Source: Bacteroidales bacterium UBA4070 (GTDB lineage Bacteria > Bacteroidota > Bacteroidia > Bacteroidales > VadinHA17). From it: DNA of 64,000 nt. The DNA lies in the NCBI GenBank assembly GCA_002383485.1, contig DFYY01000037.1, positions 81,150 to 145,149 of the forward strand. The letters run 5' to 3'. Positions within the stretch are counted from its first letter, which is position 1, and the number at the start of each line of letters is the position of its first letter. Below are positions 26,357-35,588 of this stretch, one piece after another. The translations under genes and the position numbers were made by a program. Below the pieces are notes generated by a model. The model saw only the letters and a program-made list of their open reading frames with translations, was not told the origin of the DNA and searched no databases.

Positions 26357-27792
26357 CTATATGATAAAATAATTCTTAGTGCGTTTTTAGACTTCTCAAT
26401 ATCCAAAACACCATAGAGTAAACTAAAAATTAATAAATAAATGCCTACAATTAATGCTTTAATTGATTGTGAAGAGATGTTCAAGGTAATGAAGCCAATC
26501 GATACAAGTAATAAAACCAAAAGGATTTCATACTTTTCTGATGAGATTATTTGACCAATACTTACTGACGTTTTTTTTATTCCTATGACAAATTTAGTAA
26601 AATCAAAAAACAGTGATGTGATACAAAAGGCCATCACGTATGGAATAAGCTCTCCTTTTTGAAAATTTGCTATGCATAGTAAAATCAAAACCAATACGCC
26701 TGCTTTCATTAAAGCTATTTTAGAAGTTATCTGTGGATAACCAAGTCCTGTCAGCAATGATGAAAAAGGAAACAATAACGATATGACTGAATAATATATC
26801 AATAGTAATTTCACAATTTGTGAAACATGAAGCCACCTGTCACTGTACACAAACGAAATAATCTCATCAGTATAAACTACCATAAAAATCATGACTGGAA
26901 AAATCAATAATCCAATAATGCGCTGAATCACAAGTAACTTATCATAAATCATTGAATCTCCCGATCTAAATCGAGTCGTATAAGTCATTATTAATTGTTG
27001 CTGAGGCGACACTAAATATGTAAATGGAGCGGCTCCGACTCCCCAAGCAAATCCATACTGCCCCACAACATTTTTCGGGAAAAATAGTGAAAGCAGAATT
27101 CTGTCTATCTGCTGTACCGCAAACATCGCTGCAGAACCGAATAATACATGTTTGCCAAAATTAAATATGTCTCTAATAACAGGCTTATTCCAATTAAACC
27201 GTTCAGGACGATATTTTTGAACATTCAATAGATACACCATTCGTGTAAAACTGCCTAAAACCGGACCTATGCCAAAACAGAGACCACCTATTCCCAAAAA
27301 TGCACCACCAACCTTTCCGGTTGTTGAGGCTAGTTCTTTAAGTATATTCCCGATGGTTATCTTTTTGAAGTCAAATTTACTTTTTAACAATACTTCGTTG
27401 GGCGCATTGAAACCTTCAAGGAGCAGAGAGAAAGCCATCATCAGAATTATTCTTCCACTCATGCGATCATCTGTTAGAAGTATTAATCCACCACCGATCA
27501 GTAGCTGTGCTATGAACAAAATTGCATTCGTTGCTAATCTCAGGTTAAAAACCTGATCAAGTACTTTTCTTTTATCTTCATCATTACCTTTAAATTGCAA
27601 GAAGTAAATCTCATAGCCCATCCCTCCTATCTGGCCAATAAGTCCTGTAAAGATCGTAGCTATTACAAGTGCACCGTAGTCGGACTCAAACAACAGCCTT
27701 GCCAGAATGATTGAACTAAGCGCAGAAATCCCCCTTGAAATGAAGCTGCCAATCAGAACAGCTTTCCCGGCCTTTACAACATTGGATGACAA
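26353..27792 (-). CDS. Wzx-type oligosaccharide flippase (MOP superfamily)
   Basis: 479 residues with about 12-14 hydrophobic segments, the number and length usual for Wzx/MATE-like polysaccharide translocases. N-terminal KAVLIGSFISRGISALSSIILARLL is typical of the PST group. It would move undecaprenyl-linked repeats across the inner membrane before polymerisation by the Wzy candidate. It overlaps the downstream gene by 4 bp. The 273 bp upstream (27793-28065) hold nothing recognisable. Confidence 0.87.
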   Translation of the reverse strand: MSSNVVKAGKAVLIGSFISRGISALSSIILARLLFESDYGALVIATIFTGLIGQIGGMGYEIYFLQFKGNDEDKRKVLDQVFNLRLATNAILFIAQLLIGGGLILLTDDRMSGRIILMMAFSLLLEGFNAPNEVLLKSKFDFKKITIGNILKELASTTGKVGGAFLGIGGLCFGIGPVLGSFTRMVYLLNVQKYRPERFNWNKPVIRDIFNFGKHVLFGSAAMFAVQQIDRILLSLFFPKNVVGQYGFAWGVGAAPFTYLVSPQQQLIMTYTTRFRSGDSMIYDKLLVIQRIIGLLIFPVMIFMVVYTDEIISFVYSDRWLHVSQIVKLLLIYYSVISLLFPFSSLLTGLGYPQITSKIALMKAGVLVLILLCIANFQKGELIPYVMAFCITSLFFDFTKFVIGIKKTSVSIGQIISSEKYEILLVLLLVSIGFITLNISSQSIKALIVGIYLLIFSLLYGVLDIEKSKNALRIILSYR

Positions 27793-28065
27793 ATATGGAT
27801 TATTTAAGAATATCTAAATTACTCAATCAACCAAGTGAAAATCTTGTCCTTTGTCATTAATGAAACCTGATCTCATTTTTTCCAGCTTATACTTGCTTTA
27901 TAAAACCATCAACTTATTATAACACTCCTCTAAACTTAGGCCAATGGCCTTTATCATGAGACTCGATAAGGCTGAGCATCCAACATTTTCTCTAAAATAC
28001 CAAAATGAGTGCGAAGACTTCCAAGAATTCAGGAAATTCAACATATTTAAAACTGCTCTCCAATT

Positions 28066-29001
28066 CTATAAATTAGCCAAATATTCCTCACATAATTTCA
28101 TTGCCTCGGATGTTGCTCCGCCAATGTGGGGAGTAATAATTATATTTTGGTATTTGCTTTTAAGTTGCCACAAAGGGCTTTTGCTAATATTGTCCATTTC
28201 TGTTGCTAAAACATCAACAGCAACACCTCCGAGCTGTCCACTTGATAAAGCATTTGCTACAGCTTGTTCATCCAATATGTTTCCGCGTGATGTATTAATT
28301 AGAAAGGCTCCTTTTTTTAGAGTCTCAATATTCCGTTCATTAATAAGATGTCTGGTGGAATCGTTCAAGTGAACATGAATGCTAATGAAATCTGAAATTG
28401 ATAAGAGTTCTTTTAGTTCCGCTATTTTTCTATATTTGGTAGTAGTCACATTTGGGTCATAATAGTAGATTACCATATCAAATGCCTCAGCAAAATGTGC
28501 CACTTTACTGCCTGTACGGCCCAAACCTATAATTCCTATTATCTTGCCCTTTATCTGATGTCCCCTGAATAAATCACGTTCCCAAAAACCTTTTGAAACA
28601 TGGAGATCAGCTGCAGGAATCATTCTGGCTAGAGAAAGTAATAAAGCCCAGGTATGTTCCGCCGTGGAAGGAATTGTACTTAAGAAATCCTTTTGGCCTC
28701 TGAGGCTGACAAGTGAAATACCTCTTATTTTAACGGCAGATAAATCTATGTGATCAAGCCCGGTGGTAGAAGATACCAGAATTTTTAAATCAGGAAATTT
28801 ATCTAAAATATTTGAGTCAACCCTTCTTGCTAAACGTATGATAAGAACTTCTACGTTTTTGAAACACAGGGCATTGTCAATTTCTTCCCAGTTACCGGCA
28901 TGATAACTATAACCCTTTTTCTCCCAGGCTAAGATTGCACTCTCGCTAAAACGCAGCGGTTCAGCATTATACGCGATCATTTCAGGTGTCCTTTTTTCCA
29001 T
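28066..29001 (-). CDS. D-isomer-specific 2-hydroxyacid dehydrogenase
   Basis: 311 residues. NAD-binding GKIIGIIGLGRTGSKVAHFAE (GxGxxG, about 145-165), then INTSRGNILDEQAVANAL and ITPHIGGATSEAM with the His catalytic region. Related to phosphoglycerate and glyoxylate/hydroxypyruvate reductases. It overlaps the neuA gene by 25 bp, so it belongs to the nonulosonate operon. No reaction of this type is part of the standard Neu5Ac route. It might make a hydroxyacid substituent for the glycan or act on a sugar-acid intermediate. Confidence 0.8.
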   Translation of the reverse strand: MEKRTPEMIAYNAEPLRFSESAILAWEKKGYSYHAGNWEEIDNALCFKNVEVLIIRLARRVDSNILDKFPDLKILVSSTTGLDHIDLSAVKIRGISLVSLRGQKDFLSTIPSTAEHTWALLLSLARMIPAADLHVSKGFWERDLFRGHQIKGKIIGIIGLGRTGSKVAHFAEAFDMVIYYYDPNVTTTKYRKIAELKELLSISDFISIHVHLNDSTRHLINERNIETLKKGAFLINTSRGNILDEQAVANALSSGQLGGVAVDVLATEMDNISKSPLWQLKSKYQNIIITPHIGGATSEAMKLCEEYLANL

Positions 29002-29675
29002 GCATTGATGAGTGTTTCGGCAATTAGCATATCGCGAGGTCCATCGATATTTAGCAACTGATAAGACGGCATTTCATATGCCAGGCTTGGTTTAGCCATT
29101 ACTTTATTATCTTTTAAAATTGACTGTACCCTTGTGACATATATTGAACCATTCCGGAAGTAAGCAGGTTCTATTGCTTGCCTCCTCGTTTCTTCAAGAC
29201 TTGAATTAATTGCTATTAATCTCTCACCATCTTTCCAATACATTCTTGATGGATGGATATCATTCATTGCACATACACTGATTATGCTATTGGCATCAGG
29301 ATTGTTAATTAGCATTTTAATCGCTTCATCAATTTGTTCTCCGTTCCTGATCGGGGAAGTCGGCTGCAAAAGTACTAAAGCATCCCATTTTCTTTCTGAC
29401 GTTTCAAGAACTGCCCTGATTGTATCTATAATGGGGCTAGTATCTGTTGCAAGTTCAGCTTGACGAAAATGAAGTTTTACTTTTTCAAAATGTCCTGCGA
29501 TAGCTAACAACTCTTCATCATCACTACTAACCCAAATTTCGTCAATTAACTTGCTATCAAGTGCTGCTTCAATTGAATACTCGATTAAAGGTCTGCCACA
29601 TACTTTCTCTTTATTCTTTCCCGGTACACCTTTTGAGCCTCCGCGTGCAGGTATCAATGCAAGGATTTTCATCAA
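28977..29675 (-). CDS. neuA: CMP-nonulosonate (acylneuraminate) cytidylyltransferase
   Basis: 232 residues. LIPARGGSKGVPGKNK (about 7-22) is the CTP-binding signature; LLQPTSPIRNGEQID and NIDGPRDMLIAE are also typical of CMP-sialic/legionaminic acid synthetases. It activates a nine-carbon sugar acid with CTP. It overlaps neuC by 4 bp. Whether the sugar is Neu5Ac, legionaminic or another acid cannot be decided from this protein alone. Confidence 0.86.
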   Translation of the reverse strand: MMKILALIPARGGSKGVPGKNKEKVCGRPLIEYSIEAALDSKLIDEIWVSSDDEELLAIAGHFEKVKLHFRQAELATDTSPIIDTIRAVLETSERKWDALVLLQPTSPIRNGEQIDEAIKMLINNPDANSIISVCAMNDIHPSRMYWKDGERLIAINSSLEETRRQAIEPAYFRNGSIYVTRVQSILKDNKVMAKPSLAYEMPSYQLLNIDGPRDMLIAETLINAWKKGHLK

Positions 29676-30829
29676 AATGTTATTGTTTTATGAAACCTGA
29701 GAGGTACCGATGCAAGGAGATCTGCAATCTGCTTCCCGCCGTCACCCTTTCCATAGATATCTGAAGGTTCTGCCTTCCCATTCTTAAGACACGTAATTAC
29801 TGCGTTAAGAATCTGATCTCTTGAATAATCCACGTCTGTCACATTTTTTCCCCTCTCGCGCCCATTCTGCCTGCTTCCTATATTGACTGCAGGCACGCCA
29901 AGCCATGCACACTCTCGTATGCCAACACTCGAGTTGCCAACGATACACTTTGAATTGACAAGGAGCCGGAGAAAATCTTCACCATCCATATTCTTGAAAA
30001 AATGCATGTGATGCGGCTGATATTTTTCCCTGAAAGACCTTATACCTGTTGAGGTGCCGTCAGAACCAGCGTCAACATTTGGCCAAAACCATAACACGGC
30101 CTTATTTATATCTTTTAAAGCAAATAATGTTTCTTCTATATGTGCCCTGCTTTCCCTATATTCGTTGGTAACGGGATGCTGCATGACCACAATATACCCA
30201 TCCCCTATCGAAGGTTTCGTTCCTACACCGCCATACTTTTCATAAGGTTCAAATTTTAACACCGGATCCTTTGCTACACTGGCTGCAATGTCGATTGATG
30301 GGCAACCTGTGTTGAACACAAATTCCGGATCTTCGCCAAGCTTCAGCACCCTCTGCCTTGAACCTTCTGAAGCGACAAAGTGATAATCTGCCAGTTTAGT
30401 AATGCTATGTCTGACCTTTTCATCAATACTGCCTGAAACCTCACCGCCCTGGATGTGTGCGAGTGGTATGTTCATGTATGTTGCCGCCACAGCTGTCGCC
30501 ATTGTCTCAAATCGGTCAGCCACAGTTACAACTATGTCAGGTTTTATATTGTTGAACACCGTAGAAAGCTCGAGGATCCCAATGCCGGTAGTCTTAGCTG
30601 CGGACATCAGGTTCTCGCCTTCAAGAACATTAAAAACCCGGCTCACGACCTCAAATCCGTCTTTCTCAATAAAGTTCACAGCGGTTCCATAGCGGTCAAG
30701 AAGTGCTGAGCCTGAAACCACAAGCTGTAATTCAAGATCCGGATGTTCCTTAATTGCCTGAAGTACGGTTTTAACCCTGCTGTAACTGGGACGGGCTGTA
30801 ATTACAACACATATCTTTCTTTTACTCAT
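29672..30829 (-). CDS. neuC: UDP-N-acetylglucosamine 2-epimerase, hydrolysing (NeuC type)
   Basis: 385 residues. ITARPSYSRVKTVLQAI, VTVADRFETMATAVAA, PLAHIQGGEVSGSIDEKVRH, NTGCPSIDIA and VGNSSVGIRE match NeuC/LegG-type enzymes rather than WecB, with the HIQGGE block in place of HIEAG. The enzyme releases UDP and gives free ManNAc (or a 6-deoxy diacetamido analogue). It overlaps both neuB and neuA by 4 bp. Neighbouring neuB and neuA complete the core nonulosonate route. Confidence 0.88.
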   Translation of the reverse strand: MSKRKICVVITARPSYSRVKTVLQAIKEHPDLELQLVVSGSALLDRYGTAVNFIEKDGFEVVSRVFNVLEGENLMSAAKTTGIGILELSTVFNNIKPDIVVTVADRFETMATAVAATYMNIPLAHIQGGEVSGSIDEKVRHSITKLADYHFVASEGSRQRVLKLGEDPEFVFNTGCPSIDIAASVAKDPVLKFEPYEKYGGVGTKPSIGDGYIVVMQHPVTNEYRESRAHIEETLFALKDINKAVLWFWPNVDAGSDGTSTGIRSFREKYQPHHMHFFKNMDGEDFLRLLVNSKCIVGNSSVGIRECAWLGVPAVNIGSRQNGRERGKNVTDVDYSRDQILNAVITCLKNGKAEPSDIYGKGDGGKQIADLLASVPLRFHKTITF

Positions 30830-31836
30830 TTCAAATCGTTATAATTTAAGAACTCCCATTCATCCATATCCCTTCTCAGTTTTTTCCCTATTACAGAATC
30901 ATATTCTGAAGCCGGTATGCCATAACCTCTTGGTTTCTTGGCTTCCAGTACATCAAGCGTGATCATATCCCCCCTTTTCATGTTCCGGTTTATGGCAAGT
31001 GACTTTTCAAATATTGTTTTTAGCTCAGCAAACTTTGAAATATCATTTTTATTGACAGGGTTAATTAATGACTGTCTGATAATCCTTATGCCCTGGACGG
31101 CAGTTGTCGTCTGGCTTATTGTCAGAGACGCCGGGGAGTCCGGTCCAAACATCCTTTTGTCGAATGCCACATGAAATTCAATTATATCAGCCCCGAGAGC
31201 AGCCGCAGCGAGGGAAGCATATATTTCACCTGAATGGTCACTTAAACCAACGGGGACGTTGTATCTGTTCCTAAGTTCATCCAATACATTTAATCCCCAC
31301 TCTTCAGGCTTTACAGGATAAGCTGTGGTACATTGCAGTATTGATAAATCGCAGTTTCGTGATTTCAGCAGATCAACAGCACTGTCAAGCTCTCCAAACG
31401 AACTCATTCCCGAGGAGAGAATTACAGGTTTACTGTATGATGCTATTTTATTCAGCATAAGATGATTGGTTACTTCGCCTGATCCCACTTTGAACCTTCT
31501 CACCTGAAGTCGGCCCAAAAGATCAACTGCTTCGTTGCTGAAGCATGATGCCATGAACTCAAGACCGTTTTTCTCACAGTGATCCTTTAGCCCGGCCCAT
31601 TCTTCTTCAGAGAATTCCATCCTTTTCCAATAATCGTACCTGGTTGAATCTTCATAACTGAATTTTAATCTAAACTGTTCATGCATGCTGCTTTCTGCGT
31701 GAGCTATGTGAACCTGAAACTTTACAGCATCAACACCAGTCTCTTTAAGCGCATCGATAAATGAATGAGCTATTCCAAGACTGCCGTCATGAGCCTGGCC
31801 CACTTCTGCAATGATAAAAATGTCATTAGTATTCAT
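30826..31836 (-). CDS. neuB: N-acylneuraminate (nonulosonate) synthase
   Basis: 336 residues from ATG 31836 (MNTNDIFIIAEVGQAHDGS); an ATG 11 codons upstream is less likely. TIM-barrel motifs AVKFQVH, MASCFS, KVGSGEVTNH, SDHSGE and EFHVAFD, then an SAF (antifreeze-like) C-terminal domain from about 275 with RNMKRGDMITLDVLEAKKPRGYG. It condenses ManNAc or an analogue with phosphoenolpyruvate. First gene of the nonulosonate-GT operon on this strand. Upstream 31870-31994 is a divergent promoter region. Confidence 0.88.
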   Translation of the reverse strand: MNTNDIFIIAEVGQAHDGSLGIAHSFIDALKETGVDAVKFQVHIAHAESSMHEQFRLKFSYEDSTRYDYWKRMEFSEEEWAGLKDHCEKNGLEFMASCFSNEAVDLLGRLQVRRFKVGSGEVTNHLMLNKIASYSKPVILSSGMSSFGELDSAVDLLKSRNCDLSILQCTTAYPVKPEEWGLNVLDELRNRYNVPVGLSDHSGEIYASLAAAALGADIIEFHVAFDKRMFGPDSPASLTISQTTTAVQGIRIIRQSLINPVNKNDISKFAELKTIFEKSLAINRNMKRGDMITLDVLEAKKPRGYGIPASEYDSVIGKKLRRDMDEWEFLNYNDLK

Positions 31837-31928
31837 GGTGGCTATCAGGGATTTATTCAAGATTATCACACAATGTGATGAGATGGTTTACCGATTTGAT
31901 ATTCCCTCCACGGTTTGTTATTTGCCTA

Positions 31929-31959
31929 TTGACAAGTAATAGTGTTTGAATTAACTTTA
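31929..31959 (+). promoter_or_regulatory. Promoter of the small membrane protein gene
   Basis: TTG at 31929-31931, a 20-bp spacer and TAACTTTA at 31952-31959, close to the Bacteroidota -33/-7 pattern (TTG, TAnnTTTG). It lies 36 bp upstream of ATG 31995. Confidence 0.5.
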
Positions 31960-31994
31960 GGTCTGTGAAAGTTAAACTCTAAAATCTTTATGCT

Positions 31995-32234
31995 ATGAAA
32001 TCAAAATTTCTCACTCTCGACTGGAAGGATTTTTCCAGGGGTCTTCTGATTGCTTTTCTTACTGCCGTACTGACCGGTGTGATTAATATTCTTGATGCCG
32101 GGGCTGTGTTCACATGGGTCACCATGAAGCCGGTGCTGATTGCCGGGGTCTCGGCCGCTCTCTCTTACCTTCTGAAGTGTCTGGCGACCAACTCGCAGGA
32201 TCAGATGTTCAAAAGGGAGCCTGTGTTGACCTGA
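31995..32234 (+). CDS. Small membrane protein, holin-like
   Basis: 79 residues with two hydrophobic helices (about 15-30 and 43-62) split by a short polar turn, a charged N-terminus (MKSKFLTLDWKDFSRG) and a polar tail. The shape resembles small phage holins of Bacteroidota, but no firm family is recognised. It is the only plus-strand gene in the first 51 kb and has its own promoter. Nothing in the neighbourhood is clearly phage; the nearby C1 peptidase gene points the other way. Confidence 0.5.
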   Translation: MKSKFLTLDWKDFSRGLLIAFLTAVLTGVINILDAGAVFTWVTMKPVLIAGVSAALSYLLKCLATNSQDQMFKREPVLT

Positions 32235-32310
32235 ATTCTGCTGATTGCTATTTGCGGAATTTAACTACCGGTATATTTGATAGTTTCCTTGCAGACATGG
32301 CAGCCTTGGC

Positions 32311-32727
32311 TTATACAGGCAAGCCTACCTCCTCGTGAAAAGTACTTACGCTGTACTTGTCAAAAATCTCTGAGATAAATTCATTTTCATTAATAACCGT
32401 TGTAATGCTTGGTGCTAATAACTTACGGGGGTGTTTCTCCGAACCCTTAACCTCCCAACCCAGATCAGCCAGAACTTTGGCAATAGTCTTCTTTTTTACA
32501 GTATAATCAACAAAATCTTCCATGACGACCTCGAAGGATTTTTTTGCCTGATCCTCGTCACTGCCGTAACCTGTAAGGTCGAGGTGGGGGGAATAGACAA
32601 AATGAACCTCGTTTTCATCCTGAAAATGAAAGAGCAACAGCTTTACCCTTACGACGGATGTCTTGCCCTGATACTTGCCATCAAAAATATAAGGAGCCAT
32701 ATTCTCTGAGTATTTCAATAAATACAA
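32311..32727 (-). CDS. HicB-like hypothetical protein
   Basis: 138 residues. The middle part, HFVYSPHLDLTGYGSDEDQAKKSFEVVMEDFVDYTVKK, has the strand-turn-helix look of HicB/antitoxin-like folds (SPxLDLxGYG). The C-terminal half is not recognised; no HicA-like toxin is adjacent. Perhaps an orphan. Intact with ordinary codon use. Confidence 0.45.
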   Translation of the reverse strand: MYLLKYSENMAPYIFDGKYQGKTSVVRVKLLLFHFQDENEVHFVYSPHLDLTGYGSDEDQAKKSFEVVMEDFVDYTVKKKTIAKVLADLGWEVKGSEKHPRKLLAPSITTVINENEFISEIFDKYSVSTFHEEVGLPV

Positions 32728-32761
32728 ACCATAAAAATAACAATCTTATCAGGTTATGGGT

Positions 32762-33703
32762 TCACAGCCCGAAGTTGCCGGTATCAATCCACTTCATGTC
32801 AATCAGAGACCAGAAGTCGAGGGCGAGGCCGTTGAGTACGTAGTCATAAGGGAGCCAGCCGTAGCCGTCGTCGCCCCAGGTCTTGCCCCAGGAGTTGCGG
32901 ATAAGGAGAGCGCCTTTGGATGATGTGTTGCATTTCAGATTGGCGATCTTATGTTCGTCATCATATCCGACTGCCATGACCGCATGACCCCACTGTGCTT
33001 TCTCGCCCTTGCACGGATAGGGTATATCGCCGGGGGCTGCTGACTCTTCAAATGACTCAAACCCCCAGAAGCCTAGCATGGAGGGTATCCCGGCCGTCAG
33101 GTAGCTTTTGACTGAGGCCAGCACATCTGCTGTCTTAGTCTCAGAGCCCTGTGGATCGTGACAGAAATATTTCACTGTCGAGTAGTTTTCAGCCAGCGCA
33201 TAGACAAACCCGGACGGCTCTTTGTCAAAGTCCTTCACCTTGTAGGGCCAGTACTTTTCATCCGGCACACCGCAGAGAACCAGGGCACCCATAGCCTCGC
33301 GCAGCCAGGCGCCGGTGTCACCCGAGACCTGCATCAGGTTGCGGGTGGTCTTGTAAAGGAAGAGTCGTGAGGCATCGATATGTTTACCGAAGGATCTTTT
33401 CTCAAAGTACTCCACCATGCCTGCTGCGGCATTTGCCGTGCAGGAGCCCAGATCGAGCTGATTTTCAATGGGGCTGCACCACTCACGCAGGTCGACGGAT
33501 GAGCTCTGTGTGAGCCTGAAAGAACGCAGGGCCAGATCCTTGTTATCAGCTTTGGGGAACTTCAGCTTCCTGTTAAATGCCGTTATCTGACGGTGAAGTG
33601 GGGTGTAGTCGCGCAGGTCAGGCTGCGGGGCGAGCCATCCGGTGCCTACCTTGTGAGGCACGCCGGAGACCCATATCTTACGGTTGAGGACCCTGTTCTT
33701 CAT
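32762..33703 (-). CDS. C1 (papain-like) family peptidase
   Basis: 313 residues. Active site motifs are complete: ENQLDLGSCTANAAAG (Gln and nucleophile Cys, about 85-92), WGHAVMAVGYDD (His, about 245) and IRNSWGKTWGDDGYG (Asn, about 273). No signal peptide or propeptide is obvious, so it may be cytoplasmic or exported with another factor. It starts inside the stop of the lipoprotein gene (ATGA), suggesting a functional pair. Substrate unknown. Confidence 0.86.
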   Translation of the reverse strand: MKNRVLNRKIWVSGVPHKVGTGWLAPQPDLRDYTPLHRQITAFNRKLKFPKADNKDLALRSFRLTQSSSVDLREWCSPIENQLDLGSCTANAAAGMVEYFEKRSFGKHIDASRLFLYKTTRNLMQVSGDTGAWLREAMGALVLCGVPDEKYWPYKVKDFDKEPSGFVYALAENYSTVKYFCHDPQGSETKTADVLASVKSYLTAGIPSMLGFWGFESFEESAAPGDIPYPCKGEKAQWGHAVMAVGYDDEHKIANLKCNTSSKGALLIRNSWGKTWGDDGYGWLPYDYVLNGLALDFWSLIDMKWIDTGNFGL

Positions 33704-34227
33704 AATCCCGGTTTCTTATCGCCTGCCAAAATCACTTCCCTGAGAGTGGATCCGGAGGGTCCGGTGATTATCTCGAACAGTCTGAATGATGTTCCGGGAT
33801 CAGCGGGAGACTCTCCTTCTGCTGGCGGCGTGAACGGAGGTGTCCCTTCGAAAGCCTGTGCGGCATAGGCACTCTTGGAGAGCATCGCAGCGAAGGCTTC
33901 CATCATATCGGGTAGCTTCGAGTCGGTCGCAACACCGTATGTCTCCAGGGCGCTGTTCTTAAAAGCCATCTTCAGCTCACTTGATCCGATGCCGGGTTTC
34001 AGTACCATAAACTGAGGATCGGAGAGATCAGGAAGATAAACAACGGTGGTTTTAATTGTGTTATCCTTCTCTGCAAGGTACTCTACCAGCAGATAAGGTT
34101 TGAGAGTGTAGAAGCGGAGTCCTGTTTCCTTTTTCAGATCCGCATCAGAGTAGACCTTTACAGTGGCACAGCCTGTCAAAAGGATGCCAGCCACAGTCAT
34201 TACGGCAATAACAGTAAATTTTTTCAT
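33700..34227 (-). CDS. Hypothetical lipoprotein
   Basis: 175 residues. Signal peptide with lipobox ILLTGC (Cys19), then a KVYSDADLKKETGLRFYTLKPYLLVEY segment suggestive of a compact envelope domain. No known family. The stop overlaps the peptidase start. Probably outer-membrane attached. Confidence 0.7.
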   Translation of the reverse strand: MKKFTVIAVMTVAGILLTGCATVKVYSDADLKKETGLRFYTLKPYLLVEYLAEKDNTIKTTVVYLPDLSDPQFMVLKPGIGSSELKMAFKNSALETYGVATDSKLPDMMEAFAAMLSKSAYAAQAFEGTPPFTPPAEGESPADPGTSFRLFEIITGPSGSTLREVILAGDKKPGL

Positions 34228-34322
34228 GGTCAGTAGTATTTATCAGACACTACTAATTTAGGAAGAAAGTAAATTCAAGTCAAGTTTTTTTCGTTCCGGC
34301 TCAACATACAGCCATGGTCTTA

Positions 34323-35447
34323 CTATTGAAACAGGTTCAGGTATTCTTCGAATATATACTCCTTACCCCGTTGTCCTCCGGTAATCTCTCGGATGATTCC
34401 CAATCTTTCAAGATTTCTTATCAGTGTATAGGCTGAAGGAGATGAAACTCCGGCTACTATACTGACCTTTTCAGCATTTATCAGTGGTTTATGATAAAGA
34501 TACTCCGTAATCTTTTGTGCATTTGCCACGCCACGCCCAAGTGTTTTTACCTTCTGATCTACCTGCTTCTGAAGCTGAAGTATGCTGTCAAACGTCCTTA
34601 TTCCCTTATCCGCTGTTTCAATTACCCCAACGAGAAAAAATTTAAACCATTGGCTAATATCATTTTTAGTTCGCACAAGCATCAGGTTTTCGTAATAATG
34701 ACGCCTGTGTGTTTCCAGAAAGTCTGAAAGATAAAGAACCGGCTTTTTTAAAATGCCTTTGCTGACCAGATAGAGGGTTATCATCAAGCGTCCAACCCTT
34801 CCGTTGCCATCCAGAAAGGGGTGTATCGTCTCAAACTGATAGTGGATCAGAGCAATCTTCAACAGCTCGGGAAAGAATATCTCCCTGTTGTGGACAAAAC
34901 TCTCCAGGTCACTCATCAGCCCTGGAACAGATGTATGCACAGGCGGAATAAACGATGCATCATTCAATGTAGCACCGCCAATCCAGTTCTGGCTTCTCCT
35001 GAATTCCCCCGGCATTCTTTTCTCTCCTCTTACTCCCTGCAGTAGCCTTTTATGAGTCTGCCTGATCAACCTTGATGAGAATGGCAGCTTTTCAAGGTCC
35101 TTAATGGCAGTCTCCATGGCAAAAGAATAATTCTGAATCTCTTCCCAATCATCTCTTTTATCCAAAGGAACATCTTCTCTCTCCCTTAAGGCTTCTTCAA
35201 TATTTGTCTGTGTCCCTTCAATCTTGCTGCTTTGGGTTGCCTCCTTCAGAACATGCATACTGATAAACAAATCAATGTTGGGAATATAATCAGAATACAT
35301 GTCCAGTCGTCCGAGCTCCCTGTCGGCTTTGCTCAGTAACTGGATTACCTCCATGTTTTCCAGGTACCATTGCCTGTTTATCAGCGTTGGCTGGAAACTT
35401 TTATAGAATCCCTGGCTGATATATGTTCCGGCATTAAAGTTTTTCAT
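34323..35447 (-). CDS. Fic family protein (AMPylase-type) with inhibitory helix and C-terminal winged helix
   Basis: 374 residues. N-terminal Fic_N-like region includes the inhibitory motif SSKIEG (about 73-78), so the autoinhibition helix is in the same chain (class II). The catalytic motif HPFLDGNGRVGR (about 203-214) is complete. A C-terminal helix-turn-helix (about 310-370, AGVSSPSAYTLIRNLERLGII) suggests DNA binding and possible autoregulation. Fic enzymes usually transfer AMP to target proteins. Monocistronic, with its own promoter at 35462-35469. Confidence 0.87.
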   Translation of the reverse strand: MKNFNAGTYISQGFYKSFQPTLINRQWYLENMEVIQLLSKADRELGRLDMYSDYIPNIDLFISMHVLKEATQSSKIEGTQTNIEEALREREDVPLDKRDDWEEIQNYSFAMETAIKDLEKLPFSSRLIRQTHKRLLQGVRGEKRMPGEFRRSQNWIGGATLNDASFIPPVHTSVPGLMSDLESFVHNREIFFPELLKIALIHYQFETIHPFLDGNGRVGRLMITLYLVSKGILKKPVLYLSDFLETHRRHYYENLMLVRTKNDISQWFKFFLVGVIETADKGIRTFDSILQLQKQVDQKVKTLGRGVANAQKITEYLYHKPLINAEKVSIVAGVSSPSAYTLIRNLERLGIIREITGGQRGKEYIFEEYLNLFQ

Positions 35448-35461
35448 CCTGAAAGTTTACA

Positions 35462-35469
35462 CAAAGATA
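35462..35469 (-). promoter_or_regulatory. -7 box of the fic gene
   Basis: Minus strand 35469-35462 reads TATCTTTG, an exact TAnnTTTG match, 14 bp upstream of the start codon, giving a very short leader. Confidence 0.55.
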
Positions 35470-35588
35470 ACTCTTATTTAAGCAATAGCCCTTTAATTTT
35501 AATAGGGCAAGTGCTTAATTAAGTTAAACCCGCCTATGGTTAAATAACTATCAATAATAGATAATAAAGCTTACCCTAATAAAGTCCT

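Noticed and set aside
27944..28372. 142-codon plus-strand open frame between flippase and dehydrogenase
   Set aside because: Mostly antisense to the dehydrogenase 3' end; low-quality composition.
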